Origin: Corallium rubrum
Taxonomy: Eukaryota; Cnidaria; Anthozoa; Scleralcyonacea; Coralliidae
Assembly: GCA_964035015.1 (NCBI GenBank)
Contig: CAXIUP010000138.1
Span: 1 to 64,000, forward strand
DNA: 64,000 nt
Direction: 5' to 3'
The position numbers and the translations under genes are program-made. This document shows positions 44,597-54,753 of this stretch, piece after piece. The notes beneath the pieces were generated by a model, which searched no databases, was not told the DNA's origin, and was given only the letters and a program-made list of their open reading frames with translations. Within the stretch, counting starts at the first letter, position 1; each line of letters begins with the position of its first letter.

Positions 44597-44992
44597 ATGG
44601 CTGACGTAGTACCTGAGAAAACCCCGGAAGTCCCTAAGATAACATCAGTGGTTAAGACGGAGAGAGTTAAGGATCCAAAACGGGTGGAGGCTGGTAAGCG
44701 ACTGGCTCAGATATCGAAGGCAGCCAAGGAGAGGAAAGCCAGGGAGCGGTTGGCGGCTGAGACTGGTCTTGGGGTTGGTGTAGGATGGTTAGCTTATTAC
44801 GGCTACCTAATTGGAACCATTGGGTTGGTTATTGATGGGGCCTCACTTTATTACAGTATGAGGCAGGAGAAAAGAGCGGTTCGGAGGTTGGAAACTGTTG
44901 AGGAGGAGAGGGTAATGGAAGGAATTGTGATAAAACCCGAGTCACAGAACCCCGTCTGGACTTCCCCGGTTTTAGACAGTTTTGACGAATGA
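44597..44992 (+). CDS. Polinton small membrane protein A
   Basis: 131 intact codons: a charged, Lys-rich N-terminus (KTERVKDPKRVEAGKRLAQI, AKERKARERL), one Gly-rich hydrophobic segment (GLGVGVGWLAYYGYLIGTIG), and a charged tail. It starts right after ATTAGTGTATAGATG, a sequence pattern shared with other genes of the element. Function is unknown; probably a minor virion or membrane protein. Confidence 0.6.
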   Translation: MADVVPEKTPEVPKITSVVKTERVKDPKRVEAGKRLAQISKAAKERKARERLAAETGLGVGVGWLAYYGYLIGTIGLVIDGASLYYSMRQEKRAVRRLETVEEERVMEGIVIKPESQNPVWTSPVLDSFDE

Positions 44993-45008
44993 AATATGTG
45001 TTAGTATA

Positions 45009-45248
45009 ATGTCAACCACCGACCGAAAAGAACTGTTGAACGAGCTCTACGACGCTCTCCTGATTACAAGTGGAGCTGTGGCGATTTCTATGGTTTCGAA
45101 GAAGGTGTTAAGGGAACCTTTGGGTACCCCTGAGTCGGTGAAAGGTACCGTCAAGCTAGCTCTAGCCGTTGGAATCAGCACGGTTGGAATTAAGTATGCT
45201 CAATCGAAGGGGTACCTACCGGTTGACCCTTTTTCAAAACCTAAGTAG
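45009..45248 (+). CDS. Polinton small membrane protein B
   Basis: 79 intact codons from ATGTCAACC (preceded by TTAGTATA). MSTTDRKELLNELYDALLIT, two short hydrophobic stretches (SGAVAISMVSKKVL, VKLALAVGISTVGIKYAQ), and the C-terminus LPVDPFSKPK. The arrangement suggests a helical hairpin. Similar short proteins sit between capsid and polymerase genes in animal Polintons, by recollection. Function is unknown. Confidence 0.6.
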   Translation: MSTTDRKELLNELYDALLITSGAVAISMVSKKVLREPLGTPESVKGTVKLALAVGISTVGIKYAQSKGYLPVDPFSKPK

Positions 45249-45278
45249 CCTAAGAGACTTCCGTACCCGGTGGTTATT

Positions 45279-45662
45279 ATGGAGGTCGAGACACGTTGGC
45301 TGCCCCCTATGTCTGGGGGAGAGAGAGATGTGCAGAACGCTTTACGCGTTAACAGAATTGAGGCAATCAGGGAGAAGACTTTTGATGGGTTAGTGGGGTT
45401 GGGTGGTGGTCTTTTGAGGTATGACTTCGCGATACCTCTTAGTGATGGCGTTTTCATACTGATTGAGTATGATGGTGAACAACATTATCACCCTTCCACT
45501 TGGTCTGGTAAGTTGACCCAGGAAGAGGCAGAGAGACGCTTTAGGGTACAGAAGATACACGATCGGATGAAAGACGAGTATGCCAAGAACAACGGTCACT
45601 ACCTAATCAGGATTCCGTTTTGGGATAGGTGTAACATCCATTCTATTATCGGATCTTTGTAA
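45279..45662 (+). CDS. PD-(D/E)XK-type nuclease-like protein
   Basis: 127 intact codons from the ATG at 45279. Motifs: LLRYDFAIPLSDGVFILIEY then DGEQHYHPSTW, followed by ERRFRVQKIHDRMKDEYAKN and a terminal beta strand YLIRIPFWD. The D...E-x-D-G-x-Q-H pattern and the following helix match small restriction-like (VSR/DUF559-style) nucleases used by several large DNA viruses. It could act in DNA repair, recombination or resolution of replicated ends. Nuclease activity is inferred from the residues only. Confidence 0.65.
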   Translation: MEVETRWLPPMSGGERDVQNALRVNRIEAIREKTFDGLVGLGGGLLRYDFAIPLSDGVFILIEYDGEQHYHPSTWSGKLTQEEAERRFRVQKIHDRMKDEYAKNNGHYLIRIPFWDRCNIHSIIGSL

Positions 45663-45687
45663 CGAAGTGTATTATCTCTAGTTATAT

Positions 45688-46103
45688 ATGGCTAGTGTGG
45701 TTGCTGGTGGACTGTTTAACGCCTTGGCCCGGGTGCTGGATTCCTGTTCTCAAAGTTAAATCACACCGGATATGAGGCTGAAATTAAAAGACACAACCAC
45801 GCCCTTGAGCAGCTGGCTAAAGCGAAGGAGAAATGGTACGAGAGCGAGGTGGATAAGAAGGATAGGACACAGAGGTTGAGACAGGAACTGTCTAACGCCA
45901 ACGCTGACATCAACACAACGAACCACGCTCTGGATCTGCTGAAGGATAGGTTAAGGCGGGTTGAGGTCGCTGGGTCGTCGCAGCCAAAGCCTGAGTTGTC
46001 TGACTATTACAAACCATCGGGTGAGATGAAAGAGTATCAGACCCTGTTTATCGGGTCTGTTGGTCTGGTTGGTGGGTATCTGATGTCTAGGTTTGTTTTG
46101 TAG
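45688..46103 (+). pseudogene. Polinton coiled-coil membrane protein, one frameshift
   Basis: The ATG at 45688 (MASVVAGGLFNALA) shifts frame near 45740 into FLFSKLNHTGYEAEIKRHNH, a long coiled coil (LRQELSNANADINTTNHAL, LLKDRLRRVEV), SDYYKPSGEMKEYQTL and a C-terminal membrane segment FIGSVGLVGGYLMSRFVL. A Gly-rich N-terminal segment, coiled coil and terminal TM suggest a structural membrane protein. CTAGTTATATATG precedes the gene. Confidence 0.55.
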
Positions 46104-46135
46104 GGGTTAAGGGGGTTTGTTAGGGTTTAGTTATA

Positions 46136-46825
46136 ATGTCTGTTTCCTGGTCGGATTTACCGAAAGGGCTGAAGGATTTACCGTCTTCAAGCGTTGAATG
46201 GGTCTGTAAGCAGATGGGGATTGAGTTAACACCCCCAACCCGGGATCCACCCAGATGTAGTACGAAACTGTGGTGTGGGGATTGTTCCAGATTTCGTGTA
46301 CAGGTGAACACCGAGATCTTCTCCTGTCCAGGATGTGGTGACACAGAATATGGGTATGTTGTCGGGAGATATCAGGCGGCTGTTGGTCATAGAAGTGAGC
46401 ATTCGAGAAATCATTGGATGAAGAAGAGACTCACCAGAGTTGTCAGGGATACAGCCGTTGATATTGTTTTAGCCGACTTTTCCAAAGTTCTCCAAGTGAT
46501 GGACAGTAAGGGTTTGATAAAAGGTCGTAACTTATCCAGATACAATTATTACATCATCAGATTGTGCTCAAGAAGAGGGATTAAGTCACTGGGTAACCTG
46601 AGGGATCTTAAAAAGGGGAAAACGAAGGAGCTATTCGATAACAATCTGTTTGGGATTGTGTATAAAGAACTTGGTTGGGATCGTACCCCGGACAAGTTCT
46701 ACACCAAGTGGTTGGGACGACACCTAACGGAATGTAACCACCCCTGTTATAACGATGGATCCAGATGTCATGATCCACCAGGACGACGACTATTCCGACG
46801 AAAACCTCCGTCTCTACGAGACTGA
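46136..46825 (+). CDS. Polinton zinc-ribbon protein
   Basis: 229 intact codons. An N-terminal zinc ribbon: CSTKLWCGDCSRFRV ... FSCPGCGDTEYG. Then a basic helical region (HWMKKRLTRVVRDTAVDIV, RYNYYIIRLCSRRG, LRDLKKGKTKELFDN) and a second Cys/His set (CNHPCYNDGSRCH). The ribbon followed by a conserved helical domain recalls viral late transcription factors of the VLTF-3 type. That comparison is tentative. It lies directly upstream of the polymerase, whose ATG (46755) overlaps its 3' end. Confidence 0.55.
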   Translation: MSVSWSDLPKGLKDLPSSSVEWVCKQMGIELTPPTRDPPRCSTKLWCGDCSRFRVQVNTEIFSCPGCGDTEYGYVVGRYQAAVGHRSEHSRNHWMKKRLTRVVRDTAVDIVLADFSKVLQVMDSKGLIKGRNLSRYNYYIIRLCSRRGIKSLGNLRDLKKGKTKELFDNNLFGIVYKELGWDRTPDKFYTKWLGRHLTECNHPCYNDGSRCHDPPGRRLFRRKPPSLRD

Positions 46826-49800
46826 TAGGTTACGACATAAGTCAGTTAGACAGAGCCTTGAGGGGTAAGGCCAAGTCGTTCAGTTGTGCCGTTGTGTCCC
46901 AACACCCATTGGAAGAGGTAAACACCCTCAGGAATGACGTGGTACGGTTACTACGTCGGTAGTTGGCTCAGATGAGGGGGTTGAAGTTCGCTGAAACGCT
47001 GGTTGTGACGCTTGAAAAGGAGGTGTCTAGTGGGAGAACTTATAAGACGGCTCACTTCAACAGCCACATCAAGACTGTATCAACGGTAATGAGATCGGTC
47101 AGGGCGTTGACGTCGCGAATGAAGAGGTGGTGGTTAGGATAGCCCGGTGGATAAGCGAGGGATCCGGTTGGACAATAAACTCAGTCGACGGTCACTACGT
47201 TAATCTGACTGTGTACAGCCCACTAGAAGGCTCGTCTTACGTCGGCCTCCCTAAGGAGCTGAAGAATAGTCGAAAGGGGTTGATCAACGTTAAGAATAAT
47301 GATGACAGGTGTTTTATGTGGTGTCATCTGGCTCATAAGTTTCCCGTCTCAAAAGACCCACAAAGACCTACAAAGTACCGGACCACATTGACGACCTGAA
47401 CTATAATGGAATCAGCTTCCCTGTAACTCAGAAACAGTATAACCGGGTGGAGAAACAAAACGAGATACGTATCAACGTTTTTGGTTACGAAGACAAACTA
47501 ACCTTTCCGGTTTACGTCTCAAAGGAGAACTTCACCGACCTCATGAGCCTCTTGATTATAACCAACGGGAACAACAAACATTACGTCCTCATCAAGGACT
47601 TCGATAGGTTTATGTACAATAAGACAAAACACAGGGAGAAAAAACACTACTGTGTTTACTGCCTACAATGTTTCAGCTCAACAGAGGTTCTGGATAGGCA
47701 TAAGGTTGTGTGTATCAGTGTGAATGGTAGGCAAGCTGTTAGGATGCCTGACCCCAGTAAGAACGCGTTAAGGTACAGTAATTTCCACAAACAGTTAAAT
47801 GTTCCGTTTGTTGTGTACGCTGACTTCGAGGCGATCACGGAAAAGGTCGACAGACCGAAGGTGTTGGGGTCAGACCAAGAGGAGAAAGATAAGAGACCGT
47901 ACATGGAAAAGTACCAAAAACATACTGATTGTGGTTATGGGTATAAGGTTGTCTGTTGTTATGATGATAGATACAGTAAACCCGTTCAGGTGTATAAAGG
48001 ACCTGGTGCTGTCAACAAGTTTATCGGAAAGATGTTGGAAGAAGTGGAGTATTGTAAGGGTATTCGGAAAGAGCACTTCAACCAGGACATGGTTCTGACT
48101 GATTCTGATATAGCGGACTTTAGAGACGCTATAGAGTGTCACATCTGTGGTCTGGAGTATGGGGAGAGGGATGTTAGGGTCCGGGACCACTGTCGTGTGA
48201 CGGGAAAGTATCGGGGATCGGCCCATCAGCTTTGTAACAGAAATCATAGATTAACTGATAAGATACCAGTTATCTTACACAACATAAGGGGTTATGATAG
48301 TCATCTCATCATGGGTGAGATTGGGAAGTTCGGACAGGAGATTAATGTCATTCCGAATAATATGGAAAAGTACATGGCCTTCATGTTAGGTAAAAACCTT
48401 GTGTTTCTGGACAGTCTTCAGTTCATGAGTAGTTCATTGGAAAAATTGGTTGGAAATCTCCCGGGGGACGCCTTCAGATACACAGCTGAAGAATTTGGTG
48501 AAAGGTTGGATCTGATGAGGACGAAGGGTGTTTACCCTTATGACTACATGGACAGCTTCAGTCGGTTTGAGGAAATGGGGTTACCACCAAAGAGTGAGTT
48601 TTATAGCACACTAAACGATGAGGAAATATTAGACGGTGATTACCAACACGCTCAGGAGGTTTCGAGGTCGTTTGAGATGGAGACAATGGGGGACTACCAT
48701 GATGTGTACCTGAAATCGGATGTGTTGTTGTTAGCTGACGTCTTTGAGAACTTTAGGAAGACTTGTGTTCAGTACTACAAGCTGGACCCCTGCCACTACT
48801 TCACCTCACCGGGGTTGGCCTGGGACGCTATGCTGAAGATGACTGGGATTGAGCTGGAGTTAATGACTGACATCGACATGTTCCAGTTCATTGAGAAAGG
48901 GATGAGAGGTGGTGTCAGTTACATAGCTAATAGGTATGGGAAGGCAAACAACCCATATATGAAGGGGTACAGTGAGGATGAGGTTGTAAAGTATATAATG
49001 TATCTAGACGCTAACAACTTGTATGGTTGGGCCATGAGTCAGTGCCTCCCAACTGGTGGATTTAAATGGATGAGTGAAACTGAATTGAAAAACCTGGACC
49101 TGGGGAAACTCCCTGAAGACGGTCAAACTGGAATGATACTTGAGGTTGATCTTGAATATCCCTCTGAACTCCACGATCTACACAACGACTACCCATTAGC
49201 TCCCGAAAAGATGGAAATACGAGAAGATATGCTGTCGGGGTATTGTTTTAAAATTAAGGAGAAGTTCGGCGTCAGCGTTGGTGGTGTCAGTAAGTTGGTA
49301 ACTAATTTGATGGGGAAGGAAAAATACGTTTTACATTACAGAAACCTACAGCTGTACATCAGGCTTGGGATAAAGGTGAAAAAAGTCCACCGAGTTTTGT
49401 TGTTCAATCAGTCGGCTTGGCTGAAGCAGTACATCGACTTCAACACGGTGAAGAGAACTGCCGCCAGGAACGCCTTCGAAAAGGACTTCTTCAAGCTGAT
49501 GAACAACAGCGTCTTCGGTAAAACAATGGAGAACCTGAGAAAGCGTGTAGACGTTCGGTTGGTCACCAGTGAAGAAAAGCTGTTAAAGCTGACTTCCAAA
49601 CCAACCTTCGTGTCCGCCAAAATATTCAGTGAAAACCTGGTTGCCGTTCACAAAATCAAAGAAGTTCTTACGTTGAACCGACCGGCTTATGTTGGTATGT
49701 GTATTTTGGATCTATCGAAAACCCTAATGTACGATTTCCATTACAACTATGTGTTAAAGAAATATGGAAATAATACTAAGTTGTTGTTTACGGATACAGA

Positions 49801-50296
49801 CAGCCTGACATATGAGATTGAGGCGGAGGACGTTTACAAAGACTTCTGGGCTGATAAAGATATCTTTGACAATTCGGACTATCCTAAAAGCTCACCTTAC
49901 CACAACAATTCGAACAAAAAAGTCATTGGGAAGATGAAGGACGAAGCGGCTGGCGTTCCTATAGTTGAGTTCGTTGGTCTCAGAAGTAAAATGCATTCAT
50001 ACTTAAAAGACAACGGAACAGGTGGTAAGACTGCGAAGGGAATTAAAAAGAGTGTCACTAAGAAACAAATCAAACATAAAAACTACAAAGACACACTATT
50101 TGGTAAAAAACAAGTGTTTCAGAAAATGAAAACAATCCGAGGCGTAAAACATAAGCTGGGTAGTTATGAAATTAATAAAATATCACTCTCATGCTTTGAT
50201 GATAAAAGATACTTGCTGGAAGACTCACCAACGTCAACGTCTATAGTCCCCAACATCATAACAGCTCTCCCCACGTCAAACGTAAAACTCGGTTGA
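46755..50296 (+). pseudogene. protein-primed DNA polymerase B; N-terminal region broken, catalytic part intact
   Basis: 949 uninterrupted residues (47447-50296) hold the exonuclease motifs VVYADFEAITEK, ILHNIRGYDSHL and DVYLKSDVLLLADVF. The polymerase motifs are MYLDANNLYGWAMSQ (A), KLMNNSVFGKTMENLRK (B) and LFTDTDSLTYEIE (C, DTD). A zinc-like Cys set (HYCVYCLQCFSS) lies near the start. Before 47447 the expected N-terminal domain is readable only in pieces: MDPDVMIHQDDD at 46755, RALRGKAKS, FAETLVVTLEKEV, WISEGSGWTINSVDGHYVNL, LPKELKNSRKGLIN. Frame changes lie near 46825, 47080 and 47395, and a stop near 46963. The enzyme replicates linear DNA from a terminal protein primer. Loss is limited to the N-terminus. 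Confidence 0.92.
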
Positions 50297-50388
50297 GCCC
50301 CCGCTAAAGACTCCATCACAGTCACCAAATCTTGAATCCTCTCACAAGTAACCTCGAGCCTTCGCGTTAGTTCCTCCAAACCTGGCAT
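50164..50388 (-). CDS. possible small Polinton protein overlapping the polymerase end
   Basis: 74 codons from an ATG at 50388 at the inner edge of the right TIR: MPGLEELTRRLEVTCERIQD, a coiled-coil start, then LAGAQPSFTFDVGRAVMML. 133 bases are antisense to the polymerase C-terminus. It could be real because TIR-adjacent genes read inward are common, or chance. Weak evidence. Confidence 0.3.
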   Translation of the reverse strand: MPGLEELTRRLEVTCERIQDLVTVMESLAGAQPSFTFDVGRAVMMLGTIDVDVGESSSKYLLSSKHESDILLIS

Positions 50389-50395
50389 GACAACG

Positions 50396-50805
50396 AAACC
50401 AAAACCAAAACCAAAACTGAAACCAAAACTCTAATTTATGGGTTAAAAGATGATTGGCCGTCTCCCTTACCACCTGCACATAACGGAGTTTACATACGGT
50501 TGAGTGAATCACCTGCTGTAACTACAAACTAAATCTATGGCTATATATTTTGCGAATTTCCGTGGCGCCACCTGTAAAAGGTCGGTTGTGTTTTTTATAT
50601 TAAACCCAACAATATGAGGTGTTTTGAAAGGGGGGGAAATCTTCCGTACTTTTTAAAACCCATTTTTCGGTCTGCTTATACTTTGAAAAATAGAAAAAAA
50701 TAGTTCACCCTTTCAAGCATCCTTTCCCGATAAATCCCAACATTTTGAGGCTGTTTTTGGCAAAATAAAAAAAAATGCGCCGGTACCCCCAAGTCCTATA
50801 CTACT
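50396..50805. repeat. Polinton right TIR
   Basis: Inverted copy of 36011-36425. The inner edge begins (AAACC/AAAACC) units, three or four copies against about ten on the left. Confidence 0.92.
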
Positions 50806-51729
50806 CACCTCCAAAGCCAAAACCTTCTAACATAGCTGAAATCAGCATTTCTTTCATCAAATCGAAGGATGTCGCATGGACTGGCAGACATATTTTGAGC
50901 ATGCATGTAGATGATGTTGGTCGACATTTGCACCCTGTCTGACAACCATGCAAAAAACTAACAATTATGCTATCTCCAAACCCAAGTGGTGGTAGATTAA
51001 ATGACCCAGTGATAAACTTTAAAAGGTCACATAAGGAGAGATTGCATTCATCTGACCCTAAAAGAGAAAAAAATCCCCACATATTTTGCTATGTAAAATG
51101 TCTTTTAAGCAATATTAAGAAAAACAAAAAAATGGCAAAAATACCCTAAATGCTTACCAGTGTGATAGAGAAATTCAGTGAAGTCACAGAAGTGTTTGAA
51201 CGTGTTTTCCTCGTTGTTGCTCTCCCCCTGTTTTTCACTGTATCTGACAAGTAAATTGTCCAAAAAATCTTCAGACGTCAAAGTGAAGAGGTTACTAGTG
51301 ACAAATAGTGGTTGGAATAAATCAGGCAGCTTCTTGACTTCTTGCAGCAACCCATGTGTGCTTAGGCCATCCTCTAACTGGCGAATCATGCCCAGTTTTG
51401 GCTCAATGATTGCTTCAACTGCAATCGATCTATAGGGGGAAATAGGACAAAAAGAATATTAAATCATATAATATAAATAATTATGTATTTCAGTATTTTA
51501 TACTGTTTTTGACTATCCAACAGACATTGGTTTAGTTTAGTTTAGTTCAGTATCTGATTAGTACATTTAATATCTTTCTACATGTACCTGACAAGTATGT
51601 CCTTAGAAAAAAGTGTTTCTCGAGAAGGAATCCCTCTGTATTCCACCAATGAAAGCACAGAAAGGGTGGCATCTGCAATTAGCACCGTGTGCAACTCTTC
51701 TTCTGTCTGTGCTTCAGCAATCTACAGAC

Positions 51730-52900
51730 AAGAATTGAATTAATTTCGTTCACTTGATACTATTCATGTGTACTGCCCTTTATCAAAGAATAAATTTGGG
51801 CACAGTGGCACACTGTAATTGGTTATTCCCAGCTATCATCTATTTAGTTTGTTTTCATAATAAGTATTTTTAATATGTTGCTTATCTGTCACGTTTATAT
51901 CTCGCAAAGCTATTGATTGTTAGTAGAAACTTACCAGGAAACTATTGCAAATGCTGCAATCTGATTGGCTACTCTACTCAATATCTATTCATCAATAGAT
52001 AGCGAGTAGGAAATTGAGTACCACGGACACGTGGGGAGTGGAGGATTTGTTTTACCATGGTTTTCAGCTGAGAAACAATCGTTATGCTTCATTTTTTTGA
52101 AATAATTCTGAATAACTAGGGTACACATAGCCTGTGTGCAGACGCTTGTGTTTCCACTGCTTAATCCCTGTAAGTGTCTGTGCATCGAAGGCTAAAAGCT
52201 TGTTCTGACCAGATGTTATAATAAAATTAAAAGAATTAACTTCAACACAGTGACATAATTAAAAGTTTAACATAATTAAAAGTGTTATCACTTCCCTGTA
52301 TTCTTCAGTTTGCTGAACACTTTGGATCGAAGTCATCAAATTTTGTTTTTGGTTGTTTCAGACAACTTTATCATTAAGTTAAGAGTGGAATTATTAAGTT
52401 AAGAATGGTTCCAACTTTCGGCAGAGAATCCACGTGACCAGAACATGCTTTTGACTTCAAGTGTGTAGACGCTTACACGGATTAAGCAGTGGAAACACAA
52501 GCATCTGCACGCAGGCTAGGGTAGGGTACACAAGTTAGTTTCTACTAAAACAATTAGATTATTCACTCTCAATTTCACCAAGATACTGTACTCGAGAGCA
52601 AAGCTCTCATCAACCACTACCTTATAGAAATTTTGAACTCATAATCTAATTGTTACATACACTACACTCTAGTGCCACTATGTAAACAACTCGTTTTTCA
52701 TTTCATAAGCACTAACAGTAGCCAATCAGAGCACGTTATACCACATTGTACCTGTTTTCAAAACTAGTTGTCACACGTCCAGGATAGTGGCGACTCATCA
52801 AAACAAAGTGTCAGATCATGGCAGAGGTCTCTTCTTTCCTTTTCCATATACAAAATTAAAGAGACCTCTACTAGCAGGGAACTGGCAACCTTAAAATCAT
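51730..52900. other. intron of the HECT gene
   Basis: Contains a foldback element (52119-52532) and otherwise nothing recognised. Confidence 0.6.
52119..52532. mobile_element. foldback MITE in the HECT intron
   Basis: Arms of about 70 bp: GGTACACATAGCCTGTGTGC...CTTGTGTTTCCACTGCTTAA and TTAAGCAGTGGAAACACAAG...GCAGGCTAGGGTAGGGTACAC are inverted. Confidence 0.65.
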
Positions 52901-54205
52901 TCTTACCTTGCAAGCAACATCTTTCATTTCCAAGTCTTTAATCGTGTCAGCATTCAATTTCACACTTACTAATCCTTTTGACATAACATCATAAAGACAG
53001 GGTGACAAAAAGTTTGGTGCTGGGCCACCCTGAACTATCGACATGGCCATCAATTCACCAGCATATTTGAAATGATCAAAAGTAAGGGCCACTGTGCTTT
53101 GAACAGCCATCCCATCTTCATCAAAAAGCCGCATCTGAATTTGTTTCAAAACATCTGTAAAGTAGGAAGTAAAAAAATCAAATTTAGCTTCAGTAGATTC
53201 CCTATATACATCACCCATATCACACCTCATAGAAAGTAAAGTTATGAGTAAAGGATATTTTTAATGTAAACATTAAATACGACCATCAAAGCAGAGATAG
53301 ACTTTCATTGGATTCAGGGATTTTTTGGGGTGTTATCCCATTCACATTTTCCCCACTCTGCCCTGGCAGCAACCCTGGTATACAGTAACCTACTAATATT
53401 TTAAAATAACATTACAAAACAGTTTCAGAGAGTTTTCCAACAGTATTTATAGTATTACCTGTAAAAAATTATCTTTTTGTTCCACTTCCATCCAATGCAG
53501 GCTCTCCAACAAATGTTACTTTAAGTTGGTTTTCTGGATCCATCCATTTACTGCATTGGCGTGTTCCAATATAATCGTCAAACACAGTTTTACGGCGTAC
53601 ATGAACTCTGCTTCTTTCAGTGTTTATTCTATTACTCATCCTTTTCACAGCTGCCATTATCTTAGCTTTGTGGTTTTCAGGTGTCAGCACTTGGTTATCA
53701 GTGACAGTATCATGTTCTGCACCCAAGTCATGGTTGTTAATTTCATCCTCTCTTCCTGTTTCATCGTCAAAATTATCAAATGGATCTACATCTAGTGAAT
53801 TCATGATGTTTATTGTACTTCTCCTCAGTACTTCCCCATCTTGCATCTGCACAGGTATCAGCATGTTCTGCAATGTTCGCCAAGGGGAAATAGGTCGTTT
53901 TGGGGGGGCTTTTGACGATGAAGATTTCGTCCTTTTCCCGCTTTTTGGACGGTAATTGTTGTTTGGATTAAATCTCGGGATGGTGCCAACGTGACTGCGA
54001 TCGACATGTGTTTCATTCGTAACTCCTTGCGCTCCAGTTCGACCCATATCTGTAGGTTGCGCTGCGACATCAATGGAAGGAAATAGTCTTCTCATCGTGT
54101 CATCCACATTTCCAATGCTCTCACTAGTTGAAGAACCCGTGTTGGAACCACGATCTGCTATGTTACTGACGGCTTTTATGAGGTTGGACAAAATCTGAAT
54201 ATGAC

Positions 54206-54753
54206 GTTCGGCCATGTTTACCAGTTCTCTCAACGTCTTGGTTACTTGAAAGTACCTACCCAGTCAATGAACTTTAACTGACCATATTACATGAAGGCTC
54301 AATTGCCGGTGCTTTGTAACCCAGCTTGCTTTATATATTTGGCATTTCGTTGTAAATATATGTTGCTTTATATAATCTAGTTTGCTTTATATATTTGGCA
54401 TTTCGTTGTAAATATATGTGTTGCTTTATATAATCTAGCTTGCTTTATATATTTGGTATTTCGTTGTAAATATATGTGTTGCCTTATATAATCTAGCTTG
54501 CTTTATATATTTGGCATTTCGTTGTAAATATATGTGTTGCCTTATATAATCTAGCTTGCTTTATATATTTGGCATTTCGTTGTAAACATATGATAGTTTT
54601 GTTGTAGATATTTGAGAAATAAAGTTTATATTTGAAAACACGACACATATTTGTTGATTTGTATGCACATATTTCAAATTGCTTATAAATATTTGCCAAT
54701 TAAGCTGTTTCGTATATTTGGTTTATGTAATTTTGTCCATCTTGGCACGCCAT
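54206..54753 (-). repeat. right TIR with TATA-rich subrepeats
   Basis: Inverted copy of 9153-9636, longer by about one subrepeat (about 57 bp units between 54320 and 54590). It ends inward at ATGGCCGAAC, the start of the HECT gene. Confidence 0.85.

Larger units (their letters stand above)
36011..50805. mobile_element. Polinton/Maverick, 14.8 kb, TSD CACCTC
   Basis: Termini AGTAGTATAGGACTTGGGG... and ...CCCCAAGTCCTATACTACT are inverted over about 410 bases. A perfect 6-base duplication CACCTC flanks them (36005-36010 and 50806-50811). AGT ends and a 6-base TSD are the Polinton hallmark. Contents: protein-primed PolB, packaging ATPase, double-jelly-roll MCP, penton, a membrane-active protein, a dNK-type kinase, a nuclease-like protein and small membrane proteins. 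Only the integrase tail remains and no protease was found. Several genes carry single frameshifts. Confidence 0.95.
50801..54215 (-). pseudogene. G2E3-like HECT-domain E3 ubiquitin ligase of the 45.6-kb transposon
   Basis: Approximate exons (minus): 54215-53459, 53202-52907, 51721-51588, 51429-51158 and 51057-50801, with GT/AG borders. The N-terminus is disordered and basic (KRTKSSSSKAPPKRPISPW). The HECT N-lobe starts at KVTFVGEPALDGSG. Then LTFDHFKYAGELMAMSIVQG, PAPNFLSPCLYDVMSKGL, IAEAQTEEELHTVL, LEDGLSTHGLLQEVKKLPDL, and the C-lobe FITGSFNLPPLGFG with the catalytic Cys in CRPTSSTCMLKICLPVH. A TAA at 53471-53469 interrupts exon 1 just after TKR, where relatives have an acidic residue before FF. 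The start codon is at the inner end of the right TIR. The Polinton insertion replaces only the final residue. Transfer of ubiquitin is the family role; the target here is unknown. Confidence 0.82.
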
